A stretch of 35,474 bases of DNA from an uncultured Lachnospiraceae bacterium (GTDB lineage: Bacteria > Bacillota > Clostridia > Lachnospirales > Lachnospiraceae), in assembly GCA_905201915.1 (NCBI GenBank), contig CAJKQE010000017.1, positions 1-35,474 on the forward strand, in the 5' to 3' direction. This document shows positions 7,558-15,442 of the stretch, piece by piece. Position numbers and translations under genes: made by a program. Positions within the stretch are counted from its first letter, which is position 1. Each line of letters opens with the position of its first letter. The notes under the pieces are model-generated. The model was not told the DNA's origin and ran no database searches. It saw only the letters and a list, made by a program, of their open reading frames with translations.

Positions 7558-8490
7558 ATGCCAGCAAATGTAGAAACCATGTTTTATACCAGACAAAAGC
7601 CATGGCATGGATTAGGAACTATGGTAATGGAAGCTCCAACATCTAAGGAGGCCCTTGTTCTTGCAGGACTTGATTGGAAGGTAATTCAGAAACCAATTGA
7701 AACGGATGATGGCTTGCCAATTACAGGATTTAAAGCAAATTTAAGAGAGACGGATAATCAGGTATTAGGAGTAGTTACGGATAGATACAAGGTTGTCCAA
7801 AATGAAGATGCCTTCGCCTTTACAGATGCTCTGTTAGGTGAAGGCATTACTTATGAAACAGCAGGAGGTCTGCAGGGAGGCAGACGAACGTGGATGCTTG
7901 CCAGACTTCCCCAGCATTATATCATTAGTGGTGACGAGATTACTCCGTATCTGGTATTTATGAACAGCCATGATGGAACAGGAGCCATTAAGGCAGCCAT
8001 GACACCAATCAGGGTTGTATGTCAGAATACGCTGAATCTGGCACTCTCCACAGCCAGACGTTCCTGGTCAACCAATCATACAGGAGATATTTCTGGAAAA
8101 TTGGAAGATGCCCAAAATACCCTTTTATATGCGGAAAGGTATATGGCAGAATTAGGAAAGACCATTGATAAGCTGAATCATCAAAAATTATCGGACAAAC
8201 AAGTATACGATTACATTAATGCATTGTTCCCATTGGCTGATAATGCCAGTGAACTTCAAAAGAAGAACCTGCTTCGGCTGAAAGAAGACATGAAGGCCAG
8301 ATATTTTGATGCACCGGATTTACAGCATATTGGAAAGAATGCTTACCGCTTTATTAATGCAGTATCAGATTTTGCTACTCATGCAAAACCATTGAAAGAA
8401 CGGGCTAATTATAAGGAAAATCTATTTGCCCGTACTGTAGATGGAAATGCCATGATTGATAAGGCATATGAGATGGTAAAGGCAGCATGA
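7558..8490 (+). CDS. DUF932/TIGR03299-type phage-plasmid-like protein
   Basis: A 310-aa protein of the DUF932 (phage/plasmid-like, TIGR03299) family, recognised from the N-terminal Trp-His-Gly-Leu-Gly motif, the VLGVVTDRYKVVQNEDAFAF block and the TPIRVVCQNTLNLAL block. The function is not established; members are common on plasmids, phages and ICEs next to recombination genes, as here. I choose ATG 7558 (MPANVETMF), which is seven bases from AGGAGGT; the ATG at 7552 would be only one base from it. It precedes the YqaJ/Rad52-like pair, separated by a decayed ATPase gene. Confidence 0.85.
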   Translation: MPANVETMFYTRQKPWHGLGTMVMEAPTSKEALVLAGLDWKVIQKPIETDDGLPITGFKANLRETDNQVLGVVTDRYKVVQNEDAFAFTDALLGEGITYETAGGLQGGRRTWMLARLPQHYIISGDEITPYLVFMNSHDGTGAIKAAMTPIRVVCQNTLNLALSTARRSWSTNHTGDISGKLEDAQNTLLYAERYMAELGKTIDKLNHQKLSDKQVYDYINALFPLADNASELQKKNLLRLKEDMKARYFDAPDLQHIGKNAYRFINAVSDFATHAKPLKERANYKENLFARTVDGNAMIDKAYEMVKAA

Positions 8491-8714
8491 TACCAAAAAG
8501 GAATTAAAAAAGGTTCTATTGGTAAATATTTATGAGAGGTAATGGACATGCGTTTGATTAAAATTATCATTGAAATCTTTTTGCGGTAGCAGATGAGGGT
8601 GTATTTAAAGAGAACCGTCAGGAAGTTTAGAATGACATTGTTTTCAATCTATAGTCTGAGATATAATAAAATTATAGTAAGAAACAGCGTATATCAGAAA
8701 TGGCAGGAGTTGTT

Positions 8715-9376
8715 ATGGAGATAGAATTACAGCAGGATATATATGAGGAACTGCTTCAATGGAAAAGGAGAAGTTCCGGACTTGTTCTGGAGCTGGAAGG
8801 AGCCAGACAGGTTGGTAAGACCTATATTCTGGATAAATTTGCACGAGAGCAGTATCAGCAGTATATCTATATCAATATGACTGGGGAGTCAGGAGAATAT
8901 TTTCTGGAATGTTACGAAAAGGCGTATCATCGAAGTAACATACAGGGAAAATCAGAGAATGGAATGGCTGCAGTGCTGAATATGTACGCTCCGGAGTTTG
9001 TGGATAGTAAGGAGACGGTAGTGGTCATTGACGAAATCCAGGAATCTCCGGTAATCTATAGCCGTATTCGTGAACTTGCCAGAGAATTTTCCTGTGATTT
9101 TATTGTAACGGGAAGTTACCTGGGTAAGACAAGAGAAAAGGAATTTTTCCTGTCTGCAGGAGATACGGATACCTTGATTATGGGAACTCTGTCCTTTCCG
9201 GAGTTTTTAGGGGCATTTGGAAAGAGGGATTTATATGAGACGCTTTCATTGGACGGGAAAGATGACCATGCCTGGTATGATGAAATCAAAGGATAGGAAC
9301 TACCGAAGATGGAAAAATCCAGACTGTACCGATTTACCTGGCTGGGCGAATAACATTTGATAAAGATATGAAATAA
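8715..9376 (+). pseudogene. Internally deleted DUF4143-type AAA ATPase
   Basis: The first ~190 residues match the intact paralogue at 12241-13632: Walker A GARQVGKTYI, Walker B VVVIDEIQES and sensor FIVTGSYLGKT, then the FPEF motif. After KDDHAWYDEIKG a stop occurs at 9294-9296. The next bases, in another frame, encode QTVPIYLAGRITFDKDMK, which corresponds to the extreme C-terminus of the paralogue (IPIYLIGEIVN). About 230 codons holding the rest of the ATPase and the DUF4143 nuclease-like domain are missing. The start is ATG 8715, with AGGAG six bases upstream. An N-terminal stub may still be translated. Confidence 0.8.
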
Positions 9377-9428
9377 GGAAGGTTTCTGAAACATTAGTTT
9401 AGAAAATAAAAGAATAAGTAATAAGAGT

Positions 9429-9475
9429 AACAGGAAGTATTTGATGAAACAGTCAGGTACTTCCTGTTTTCTTTT
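9429..9475 (+). terminator. Intrinsic terminator before yqaJ-like gene
   Basis: A perfect 11-bp stem aacaggaagta/tacttcctgtt (9429-9439 with 9458-9468) is followed by a T-rich run. It ends the preceding pseudogene transcript and lies directly before the ribosome site of the next gene, so it could also act as a leader attenuator. Confidence 0.8.
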
Positions 9476-9497
9476 GCTGAACTGGAAAGGAGAATTT

Positions 9498-10427
9498 ATG
9501 TATACAACAATTTCTACGAAAAATATGAGCCATGAGGAATGGCTGGACTTACGGAAAACTGGGATTGGGGGTTCTGATGCAGGAGCTGTGTGCGGCTTGA
9601 ATCCTTATGTTAGTTCCATAGGAGTATACCTGAATAAAATAGGGAAAGCTCCTGAGGTGGAGGATAATGAAGCTATGAGACAGGGACGGGATATGGAAGA
9701 TTATGTAGCACGAAGATTTTCAGAAAAGACAGGCCTCAAGGTTCGGCGCTCTCATCAGCTTTATAGAAGTAAAGAGCATCCATTTATGATTGCTGATGTT
9801 GACAGAATGATTGTGGGCGAGGATGCAGGACTGGAATGTAAAACTGTCAGTGCTTATGGAGCAGATAAATGGAAAGATGGACAGATTCCGGTTCACTATT
9901 TGCTGCAGTGCCTTCATTATATGGCAGTAACAGGTAAAAAGACATGGTATATTGCTGCCGTAATTTTGGGGGTGGATTTTCAGTATCGGAAAATAGAATG
10001 GGAGGAGGAAATGATTTCTAAATTGATTGAAGTAGAGCAGAGGTTCTGGGGGCAATTTGTATGTTCCGGCCATATGCCAGATCCAGATGGAACAGAAGCG
10101 TGTTCGGAGGCTCTGACAAAGTATTTTAATAAAGCCAAAAAGGGAACAGCAATTCCATTAATTGGATTTGATGAGCGTTTAAACCGCAGAGAATCAATTT
10201 TACAGCAGATAGAAAGTCTGGAAACAGAAAAACGTCAGATTGAGCAGGAGGTAAGATGCTATCTGCAGGAAAACGAAACCGCATTTAATGAAAATTATCG
10301 GGTGAGCTGGTTCAATGTAGAGACAAACCGATTGGATACAAAACAGATGAAAGAAGAGCATCCAGATTTGTATCAGAAATTTTTAAAGAAAACAGTCAGC
10401 AGACGTTTACAGATTAAAGCAGCATAA
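9498..10427 (+). CDS. yqaJ: YqaJ-family phage-type exonuclease
   Basis: A 309-aa member of the YqaJ/lambda-exonuclease-like nuclease family, which resects double-stranded DNA ends for annealing-based recombination. Landmarks: EEWLDLRKTGIGGSDAG at the N-terminus, MIADVDRM (metal-binding Asp) and the catalytic GLECKTVSAYG near residues 97-120, then HYLLQCLHYMAVTG. A coiled segment near residues 230-260 (SILQQIESLETEKRQIEQEV) is typical of the family. I choose ATG 9498, six bases after AAAGGAG; the upstream in-frame ATG at 9441 lies in the terminator stem region. The next gene, 21 bp on, encodes the probable annealing partner. Confidence 0.9.
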   Translation: MYTTISTKNMSHEEWLDLRKTGIGGSDAGAVCGLNPYVSSIGVYLNKIGKAPEVEDNEAMRQGRDMEDYVARRFSEKTGLKVRRSHQLYRSKEHPFMIADVDRMIVGEDAGLECKTVSAYGADKWKDGQIPVHYLLQCLHYMAVTGKKTWYIAAVILGVDFQYRKIEWEEEMISKLIEVEQRFWGQFVCSGHMPDPDGTEACSEALTKYFNKAKKGTAIPLIGFDERLNRRESILQQIESLETEKRQIEQEVRCYLQENETAFNENYRVSWFNVETNRLDTKQMKEEHPDLYQKFLKKTVSRRLQIKAA

Positions 10428-10448
10428 TCATTAGAAAGAGGAAAACGA

Positions 10449-11144
10449 ATGGCAAAAGAAAAAGGTGAAATTCGGCTACTCAGAGCAGATGAAATAGAGT
10501 GCCGGATAGGGACTATGAATGAAAGAGGATTAAGTCTTTTACTATTTAAAGATGCAAGAGTAGATCAGAAAGTGCTAGATGAAACATTTACCCCGATGGG
10601 CTGGAAAAGGAGTCATCAGCTGATCAATGGCAGTTTGTTTTGTACAGTGGAAGTCTGGGACGAATCAAAAGGTCAGTGGGTAGGAAAACAGGATGTTGGA
10701 ACAGAGAGCTATTCCGAGAAAGAAAAAGGAGCTGCCTCGGACAGTTTTAAGAGAGCATGTTTTAACTGGGGAATCGGACGAGAACTGTATACTGCTCCGT
10801 TTATATGGATTCCGTCTGATGTTGCAGAGATTCAAAAGAAAGATGGGAAATATATGACTAGGGAGACATTTCAGGTGATATGGATTTCTTACAATGAAAA
10901 TAGGGAGATAAATGCGTTGGAGATTACCAATGGAAAGAGGCAGACTGTTTATGCGATGGGCAAGAAACGGATATCTCAACTAGAAGATCATGCGATTCAA
11001 AGAGAACTGCAGAGGACAGGAGTTGCATTAGAAACAGTATTGGCCAGATATGGGGTTCAATCATTAGAGCAGTTAAGTCCAAAGCAATATCAGGATGCCA
11101 TGAAAGGGCTTAAACGAAGTAGTTCTAAGGCAGTAGCAGGATAA
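10449..11144 (+). CDS. Rad52/Rad22-like single-strand annealing protein
   Basis: The 231-aa protein has the Rad52/Rad22 double-strand-break repair signature in residues ~25-130: GWKRSHQLING, VWDESKGQWVGKQDVGTES, then GAASDSFKRACFNWGIGRELY. This Asp-Ser-x-Lys-Arg-Ala block is the best-conserved part of the family, which includes phage Sak-type annealing proteins. The C-terminal third ends in a small helical domain (ETVLARYGVQSLEQLSPKQY) possibly involved in protein contacts. With the YqaJ nuclease it forms a lambda Red-like exonuclease/annealing pair that probably serves element replication or recombination. Confidence 0.88.
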   Translation: MAKEKGEIRLLRADEIECRIGTMNERGLSLLLFKDARVDQKVLDETFTPMGWKRSHQLINGSLFCTVEVWDESKGQWVGKQDVGTESYSEKEKGAASDSFKRACFNWGIGRELYTAPFIWIPSDVAEIQKKDGKYMTRETFQVIWISYNENREINALEITNGKRQTVYAMGKKRISQLEDHAIQRELQRTGVALETVLARYGVQSLEQLSPKQYQDAMKGLKRSSSKAVAG

Positions 11145-11163
11145 TAGAAGAAAGGAAAAAATT

Positions 11164-11811
11164 ATGATAGAAAATTTGAAAAATTTTGATACAGTAAAAG
11201 AACGCATTTATGTAAGGCTGATTAACCGCAAAAGGAATGAAGAGCAATTAAAGCATCTGGCATTTATTCCAGTATTAGATCTGGCAGCTGTATTTTATAT
11301 TTTAGCAGATGAAACAGAAGAGAGATTACTGGGTGTGCAGCTTCGCAGAGAATATATGATACACTGGGGAATTTCAATGTCAGAGTTAGCAGAATTAGCG
11401 TTTGAAAATACACTCAGACGTTATCCGGCATCTTGTATCGGATTAGAGCGCTTATTTTCAATAGATACAGGTAATACGGGTTTATTTGTACTTTCTAATG
11501 AAAAGAATATAATGGGAGCAGTTGTAATGTTGTATCCTCACCTTTTGAGAAAAATTGCAGAAGATTGGAGAAAAGATATTTTGATTTTTCCATCCAGTGT
11601 CCATGAGGTGTTGCTTTGTGCTGTAGAAAAAGAAGAAAAATTGGCAGGAATGGGAAAAATTGTTCGTGGCGTTAATGCCGGTGAGGTTGCAGAAGAAGAG
11701 CAACTGTCAGATTTTGCATATTGTTATCTTAGAAAAGAAGGAAAGATAATTCGCTTGGACGATAACGGGAGAGAGATAGATTCATTCTATTTAGAAAATA
11801 AAATAGGATAG
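11164..11811 (+). CDS. DUF5688-type protein
   Basis: A 215-aa protein resembling the DUF5688 proteins often found on Clostridia mobile elements. Features I match to that group: FIPVLDLAAVFYILAD, IHWGISMSELAELAFENT and the FVLSNEKNIMGAVVMLYP segment. The function is unknown. It is soluble, with an alpha/beta pattern. The ATG follows AGAAAGGA and the gene lies 20 bp after the Rad52-like gene, in the same operon. Confidence 0.65.
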   Translation: MIENLKNFDTVKERIYVRLINRKRNEEQLKHLAFIPVLDLAAVFYILADETEERLLGVQLRREYMIHWGISMSELAELAFENTLRRYPASCIGLERLFSIDTGNTGLFVLSNEKNIMGAVVMLYPHLLRKIAEDWRKDILIFPSSVHEVLLCAVEKEEKLAGMGKIVRGVNAGEVAEEEQLSDFAYCYLRKEGKIIRLDDNGREIDSFYLENKIG

Positions 11812-11824
11812 GATTTACTGTACC

Positions 11825-12130
11825 ATGAAAATAAGTATAGTTAAAGAAGGAGAAAAAGTGACAGAAGCAGATTATAGATCTTCAATTCTTGCAGAAAGAA
11901 TTGGAATGGTTACCAGAAAAACATTTAAAGATAGCCATAGAGCATTTGAGCAGGGGGAGGAAGCAATTAAAAATCTGGAACCAGCGATACGAGAAAAAAT
12001 AAATCAGTATTTAAGCTGCCTTGCAGAAGATGAGGCCAAAATACAGGAAATGGCCTATATAGGTGGGTTTAAAGATGGAGTACGGCTGGTAGCAGAGTTA
12101 TTACTGATTGCTTTTGAAAGCAAGGAATAG
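11825..12130 (+). CDS. Small helical protein (possibly DUF6809)
   Basis: 101 aa, mainly helical. The C-terminal IGGFKDGVRLVAELL resembles the YxxGFKDGVRL motif of small DUF6809-type proteins on Clostridia mobile elements. The function is unknown. It is the last gene of the yqaJ operon: 13 bp after the DUF5688 gene and followed at once by a strong terminator. Confidence 0.65.
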   Translation: MKISIVKEGEKVTEADYRSSILAERIGMVTRKTFKDSHRAFEQGEEAIKNLEPAIREKINQYLSCLAEDEAKIQEMAYIGGFKDGVRLVAELLLIAFESKE

Positions 12131-12142
12131 AGGTGAGCCTGG

Positions 12143-12180
12143 CAGAGAGTATCATAAAGATTTGGTACTCTCTGTTTTTT
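12143..12180 (+). terminator. Intrinsic terminator of the recombination operon
   Basis: A perfect 9-bp stem cagagagta/tactctctg (12143-12151 with 12166-12174) is followed by six T. It ends the DUF932/yqaJ/Rad52-like transcription block. Confidence 0.9.
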
Positions 12181-12191
12181 AGTAGCAAGTA

Positions 12192-12220
12192 TTGTATAGC
12201 TTAAAAAGATTGGATATAAT
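12192..12220 (+). promoter_or_regulatory. Sigma-A-type promoter of the DUF4143 ATPase gene
   Basis: A TTGTAT -35 box (12192-12197) and a perfect TATAAT -10 box (12215-12220) are separated by 17 bp, 20 bp before the start codon. It follows the upstream terminator directly. Confidence 0.75.
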
Positions 12221-12240
12221 AGAAAACAGGATGGTTTAAA

Positions 12241-13632
12241 ATGTTAAATGAAGAGGGTATCAGATTGAAAACAGGTGGATTTATTCCCAGTGAATTTGAG
12301 TTGGAACGGGATGTACAAGAAGAACTTCTCAGTTGGAAAGAGAAACGCCATAATACAGTTTTACAGATAGAGGGGCCGAGACAGGTTGGAAAAACCCACG
12401 AAGTGCGGAAATTTGCATATAGTCAGTACGAGCAAGTGATTTACGTAAATTTAGTTCGGGATGAATTCGGTTTTGAAGATTGTATGGCAGAAGAGCATTT
12501 TATGCAGGAATACTGTGAACATGCCGGTCTTGGAGATTATGTTGATAATAGTAATACTATTTTGATTATTGATGAAATCCAGGAAAGGCAGACAGTATAC
12601 AATGCGATTCGTGATCTGCGAGAAAAATTGTCATGCGATATTATTGTAAGTGGAAGTTATTTAGCGAGAACGGTACATTCCAAGGATTTCTTTCTTCCAG
12701 CAGGAATTGCTTATATACGAATGCTTCCATTATCATTTCGTGAGTTTTGCAGAGCGTTGAAATTGGAATATTTATTGTCTTCTCTACATCCATATGGAAA
12801 ATCTCCTGCAGAAGATTATGAGAAATTAGAAGTTGCCTATCGGGTTTTCAGGAAAATTGGGGGCTATCCGGAAGTGGTCACTACATATCTCAAGACAGGT
12901 AGTGAAGAGGAATGTATGGATGTTTTAGAAAATCTGGTAGAAACATTCACAGCAGAGTCCAGTCGGTTTTTCTCTAATAGCACAGCACTGAGTGTATTCC
13001 AGGAAGTATACAGGGCAGTTTTGGTACAGATGGCAGAAGAGAAAAAGGGGACAGGAAAAAATCTGCTTGAAGATATTACCGAATTTGTAAAGGATTCCGT
13101 AAAAGAACCAGTTAGCCGCAATGAAGTAAGAGGGGCTGCATCCTGGCTGCTATATTCAGGGATTATTGGATACTGTGATTTGTATAATAATGGTGATGTG
13201 ACAGATGTAATCAATAATCGTAGAAGTTACTTTTTGGACACAGGAATTGCTAACTATGTTTCCAGCATGGTAGTTTTACCAAAAGATGCTGTAGAGGGAC
13301 TTTTAACGGAGACATTCGCTTATACTGAGTTAAATCGCCTTTATCAGAAGGCGGCCAGCAAAAAGAAAGTTTTAGGAAATAAGCCATGTTTTTCTACCTG
13401 TGGAAGTTATGAGCTGGATTTTGTTGTAGTAGATAAAAATTACATTCGCTATGGAATAGAGGTAAAGAGCAGCAACAACCAGGCAAAATCATTGAAGTTT
13501 TACAAAGAAAAAGGTTTTATAGACAGAGCAATTCGGGCAATCCCATCAAAGGGTGGCTGTGGAGATGCGTATGATACAATTCCAATTTATTTAATTGGAG
13601 AAATTGTAAATATTGATAGGAGGATTTCGTGA
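12241..13632 (+). CDS. AAA_14/DUF4143 family ATPase (intact copy)
   Basis: A complete 463-aa member of the AAA_14 + DUF4143 family. Walker A is GPRQVGKT (residues 45-52), Walker B TILIIDEIQE (106-115) and the sensor SGSYLA. A middle helical region carries the PLSFREF and GGYPEVV motifs. The C-terminal DUF4143 domain has a PD-(D/E)xK-like pattern, ELDFVVVD then GIEVKSS. The biological role of this abundant family is not settled. Two broken relatives lie nearby (8715-9376 and 14638-14899). It is transcribed alone from the promoter at 12192-12220. Confidence 0.9.
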   Translation: MLNEEGIRLKTGGFIPSEFELERDVQEELLSWKEKRHNTVLQIEGPRQVGKTHEVRKFAYSQYEQVIYVNLVRDEFGFEDCMAEEHFMQEYCEHAGLGDYVDNSNTILIIDEIQERQTVYNAIRDLREKLSCDIIVSGSYLARTVHSKDFFLPAGIAYIRMLPLSFREFCRALKLEYLLSSLHPYGKSPAEDYEKLEVAYRVFRKIGGYPEVVTTYLKTGSEEECMDVLENLVETFTAESSRFFSNSTALSVFQEVYRAVLVQMAEEKKGTGKNLLEDITEFVKDSVKEPVSRNEVRGAASWLLYSGIIGYCDLYNNGDVTDVINNRRSYFLDTGIANYVSSMVVLPKDAVEGLLTETFAYTELNRLYQKAASKKKVLGNKPCFSTCGSYELDFVVVDKNYIRYGIEVKSSNNQAKSLKFYKEKGFIDRAIRAIPSKGGCGDAYDTIPIYLIGEIVNIDRRIS

Positions 13633-13715
13633 GAACTGTCAAGAGATAATTGAAAACAATCCATGGAAAGAAGCTGGTCTGTCAAGAGAAAATAATAATG
13701 AAAGAACTGGATTAG

Positions 13716-13750
13716 GGAATCACAGAGATGTGGTTCCTTTTCTTTATTCT
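13716..13750 (+). terminator. Intrinsic terminator after the ATPase gene
   Basis: The stem ggaatcaca/tgtggttcc (13716-13724 with 13729-13737, one G-U pair) with a 4-base loop is followed by a T-rich tail. It separates the ATPase gene from the resolvase gene. Confidence 0.8.
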
Positions 13751-13784
13751 TTTTAGTGAAAACAGAAGAAAGAAGGAATTAAGC

Positions 13785-14402
13785 ATGGGAGAACAACGAA
13801 TACTGGGATATGCCAGAGTAAGCAGTACAGGACAGAATTTAGATCGACAGATAGTAGAACTTAAAAAGTATGTTCCGGAAGACAACATCGTAGTTGATAA
13901 AGCCAGCGGGAAAAATTTAGACAGGCCAGGGTATCAGGCATTAAAAGGGGCTTTAGGCTTACGAAAAGGGGATGTGTTGGTAATAAAGTCTTTAGACCGA
14001 TTGAGCCGGAATAAACGGGAAATCAAACAGGAGTTGGAATGGTTTCGGGAAAAGGGAATTATTTTGAAAATCATTGACTTACCAACCACTATGATTCAGT
14101 TACCAGAAGGACAGGAGTGGATTCGAGACATGGTAAATAATATTGTAATTGAGGTTTTATCCAGTATAGCAGAAGAAGAGCGCAGAACGATCCATCAGAG
14201 ACAGAAAGAAGGAATTGCTGCAGCAAGGGAGAAAGGTGTAATATTTGGAAGACCACAGAAAGATTATCCTGAACAATGGGAATATTATTACGAGCAATAT
14301 CGCAAAGGAATCCTGACACGTAAATTTATACTGCAGCAGATGGGGATAGGTGTAGACAGGTTTAAGTACCTTGTTAAGAAATACGATAAAAGTCAAAAAT
14401 GA
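13785..14402 (+). CDS. Serine recombinase of the resolvase/invertase family
   Basis: A 205-aa small serine recombinase. The N-terminal catalytic domain has the nucleophile S13 in LGYARVSST, the conserved Arg/Asp segment SLDRLSRNKREI and the AEEERRTIHQRQKEGI helix. A C-terminal DNA-binding region with GRPQKDYP follows. I choose ATG 13785 (MGEQRILGYARV), preceded by AGAAGGA; an in-frame ATG at 13728 lies within the terminator. On mobile elements such enzymes usually resolve dimers or invert DNA. No clear res site or invertible segment is visible, apart from the attacc-rich repeats at 14409-14475. Confidence 0.88.
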   Translation: MGEQRILGYARVSSTGQNLDRQIVELKKYVPEDNIVVDKASGKNLDRPGYQALKGALGLRKGDVLVIKSLDRLSRNKREIKQELEWFREKGIILKIIDLPTTMIQLPEGQEWIRDMVNNIVIEVLSSIAEEERRTIHQRQKEGIAAAREKGVIFGRPQKDYPEQWEYYYEQYRKGILTRKFILQQMGIGVDRFKYLVKKYDKSQK

Positions 14403-14408
14403 AAAAGA

Positions 14409-14475
14409 GGGTAATAAGCTGTAAAAAACTTATTACCCTGATAAGAGGAAGGATTACCTTTTATTACCCCTGATT
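14409..14475. repeat. Inverted/direct repeat after the resolvase gene
   Basis: A perfect 10-bp inverted repeat gggtaataag/cttattaccc (14409-14418 with 14429-14438) is followed by a further ttattacccctgat (14462-14475) that nearly repeats ttattaccctgat. No T-run follows, so it is not a classical terminator. It could be a recombinase binding site. This is inferred from structure only. Confidence 0.4.
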
Positions 14476-14637
14476 GTATGCCATTAAAAAAGAGAGGAAA
14501 AAATGTGTAGTTTTTTCTACTTGCAGTAGAGGAGTTTTCATTTTGATGTGAAGCTCAATTTTTTTATAAAAGAGGGGTCCGCTTAATGCTACGCCTGTGT
14601 TACACTAGAAGTAGTATATAGAAAGAGGAATATCTAA

Positions 14638-14899
14638 TGGAATTAAAACGAGATATTTACAAAAAATTACTGGATTGGAAAAAGGAAATATTCATAAGGT
14701 TTTGGAACTTAGGGGAGCTCGTCAGGTAGGAAAGACCTATATGCTGAATAAATTTGCGCGAGAGAACTATCAGATTTATTTATACATTAATATGGTACAG
14801 ACAACAGGACAAGCGTTTTTAGAGTGTCTGACAAGAGCTACAGCTTGGGAGCCTGGAATGCCCAGAAAAGAGAAGCCTCTCCATGAAGCTATGAGATGA
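14638..14899 (+). pseudogene. Frameshifted N-terminal fragment of a third DUF4143-type ATPase
   Basis: ATG 14638 opens MELKRDIYKKLLDWKKE, close to the N-terminus of the copy at 8715. The frame is then lost near 14680. The adjacent frame continues GNIHKVLELRGARQVGKTYM (Walker A) and LNKFARENYQIYLYINMVQ, and stops at 14897-14899. Everything after residue ~90, including Walker B and the DUF4143 domain, is gone. The DNA then runs into the ArdC-like remnant. Confidence 0.8.
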
Positions 14900-14987
14900 C
14901 AGAACAGGAAATCTGGGACAGTATTTGGATGAATACAGGCAATGAAAGCCTTGGGTAAATTGTTTGGACGGAACGTTTAACAGGAAC

Positions 14988-15187
14988 AGCAGAAAGCCAT
15001 ATTCAATATTAAATCAAATGTTATTGTCACATGGTGAAGAGTATGTAACATTACGCCAATGGAATCAGATTGGTGGAAGAATAAAAAGAGGTCCTGATCG
15101 GAAATGGTAGTATTTTGGAACATGCAGGAAAAAGATGAGACGGGGGAATGGGTAATGCGGCACCCACCATTTTTCACAAGAAAATAA
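14988..15187 (+). pseudogene. Remnant of an ArdC-like antirestriction protein
   Basis: Frame one from 14988 encodes RKPYSILNQMLLSHGEEYVT then LRQWNQIGGRIKRG. After a frameshift near 15100 the sequence continues from 15107 as VVFWNMQEKDETGEWV and ends at 15185-15187. This matches the ArdC N-terminal (DUF1738-type) pattern: Y-x-G/S-I-N-x-x-L-L, then the G-G-x-x-x-K-G segment, then V-V-F-W. ArdC proteins protect incoming DNA from restriction and are common on conjugative elements. The C-terminal peptidase domain is absent. The assignment rests on motif memory without a search. Confidence 0.65.
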
Positions 15188-15349
15188 TGGTATGAGTGAT
15201 TAGATGGTTCGATTGTTTGAAGTTGTTCGGTTTTTACCTGTAATTGGGTATTTTCTTTGTTGGCTTGTCTAAGCAGCTTCTGCATGTCATGCTCCTGGGC
15301 AATGACTGTTGATTCGATAGAGTAAGTTCGGGAAATAGCATAAATATTT

Positions 15350-15427
15350 TGGTTATTAAAAACCACTTGACAAATAAGAGAGATATGTTATAATAAAATC
15401 ACAACAAAATATGGTTATCAAAAACCA
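15350..15427 (+). promoter_or_regulatory. Promoter flanked by two perfect palindromes (operator pair)
   Basis: TTGACA (15367-15372) and TATAAT (15389-15394) are both consensus, with 16-bp spacing. Two palindromes of the form tggtt-N6-aacca flank them, at 15350-15365 (one base before the -35) and at 15412-15427 (between the expected start site and the ribosome site). They differ at one base of the central six. A dimeric regulator binding both could loop or block the promoter. No dedicated repressor gene is adjacent, so the methylase or its 175-aa partner may autoregulate. Confidence 0.8.
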
Positions 15428-15442
15428 GAAAGGACGTGGCGT

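Noticed and set aside
8528..8629. Short plus-strand stretch resembling a decayed small gene (MRLIKIIIEI, then in another frame FAVADEGVFKENRQEV)
   Set aside because: Too short and broken to assign. It may be the remains of a small gene, but nothing confirms it.
13636..13689. Direct repeat ctgtcaagaga at 13636-13646 and 13679-13689
   Set aside because: Only 11 bp, with no partner sites and no link to a gene start. It could be chance.
14977..15366. Minus-strand open frame with a coiled-coil-like stretch (QKLLRQANKENTQLQVKTEQ)
   Set aside because: It runs antisense to the ArdC-like remnant in its second half and has no ribosome site. The first half could be a fragment of a real protein, but no family is recognised.
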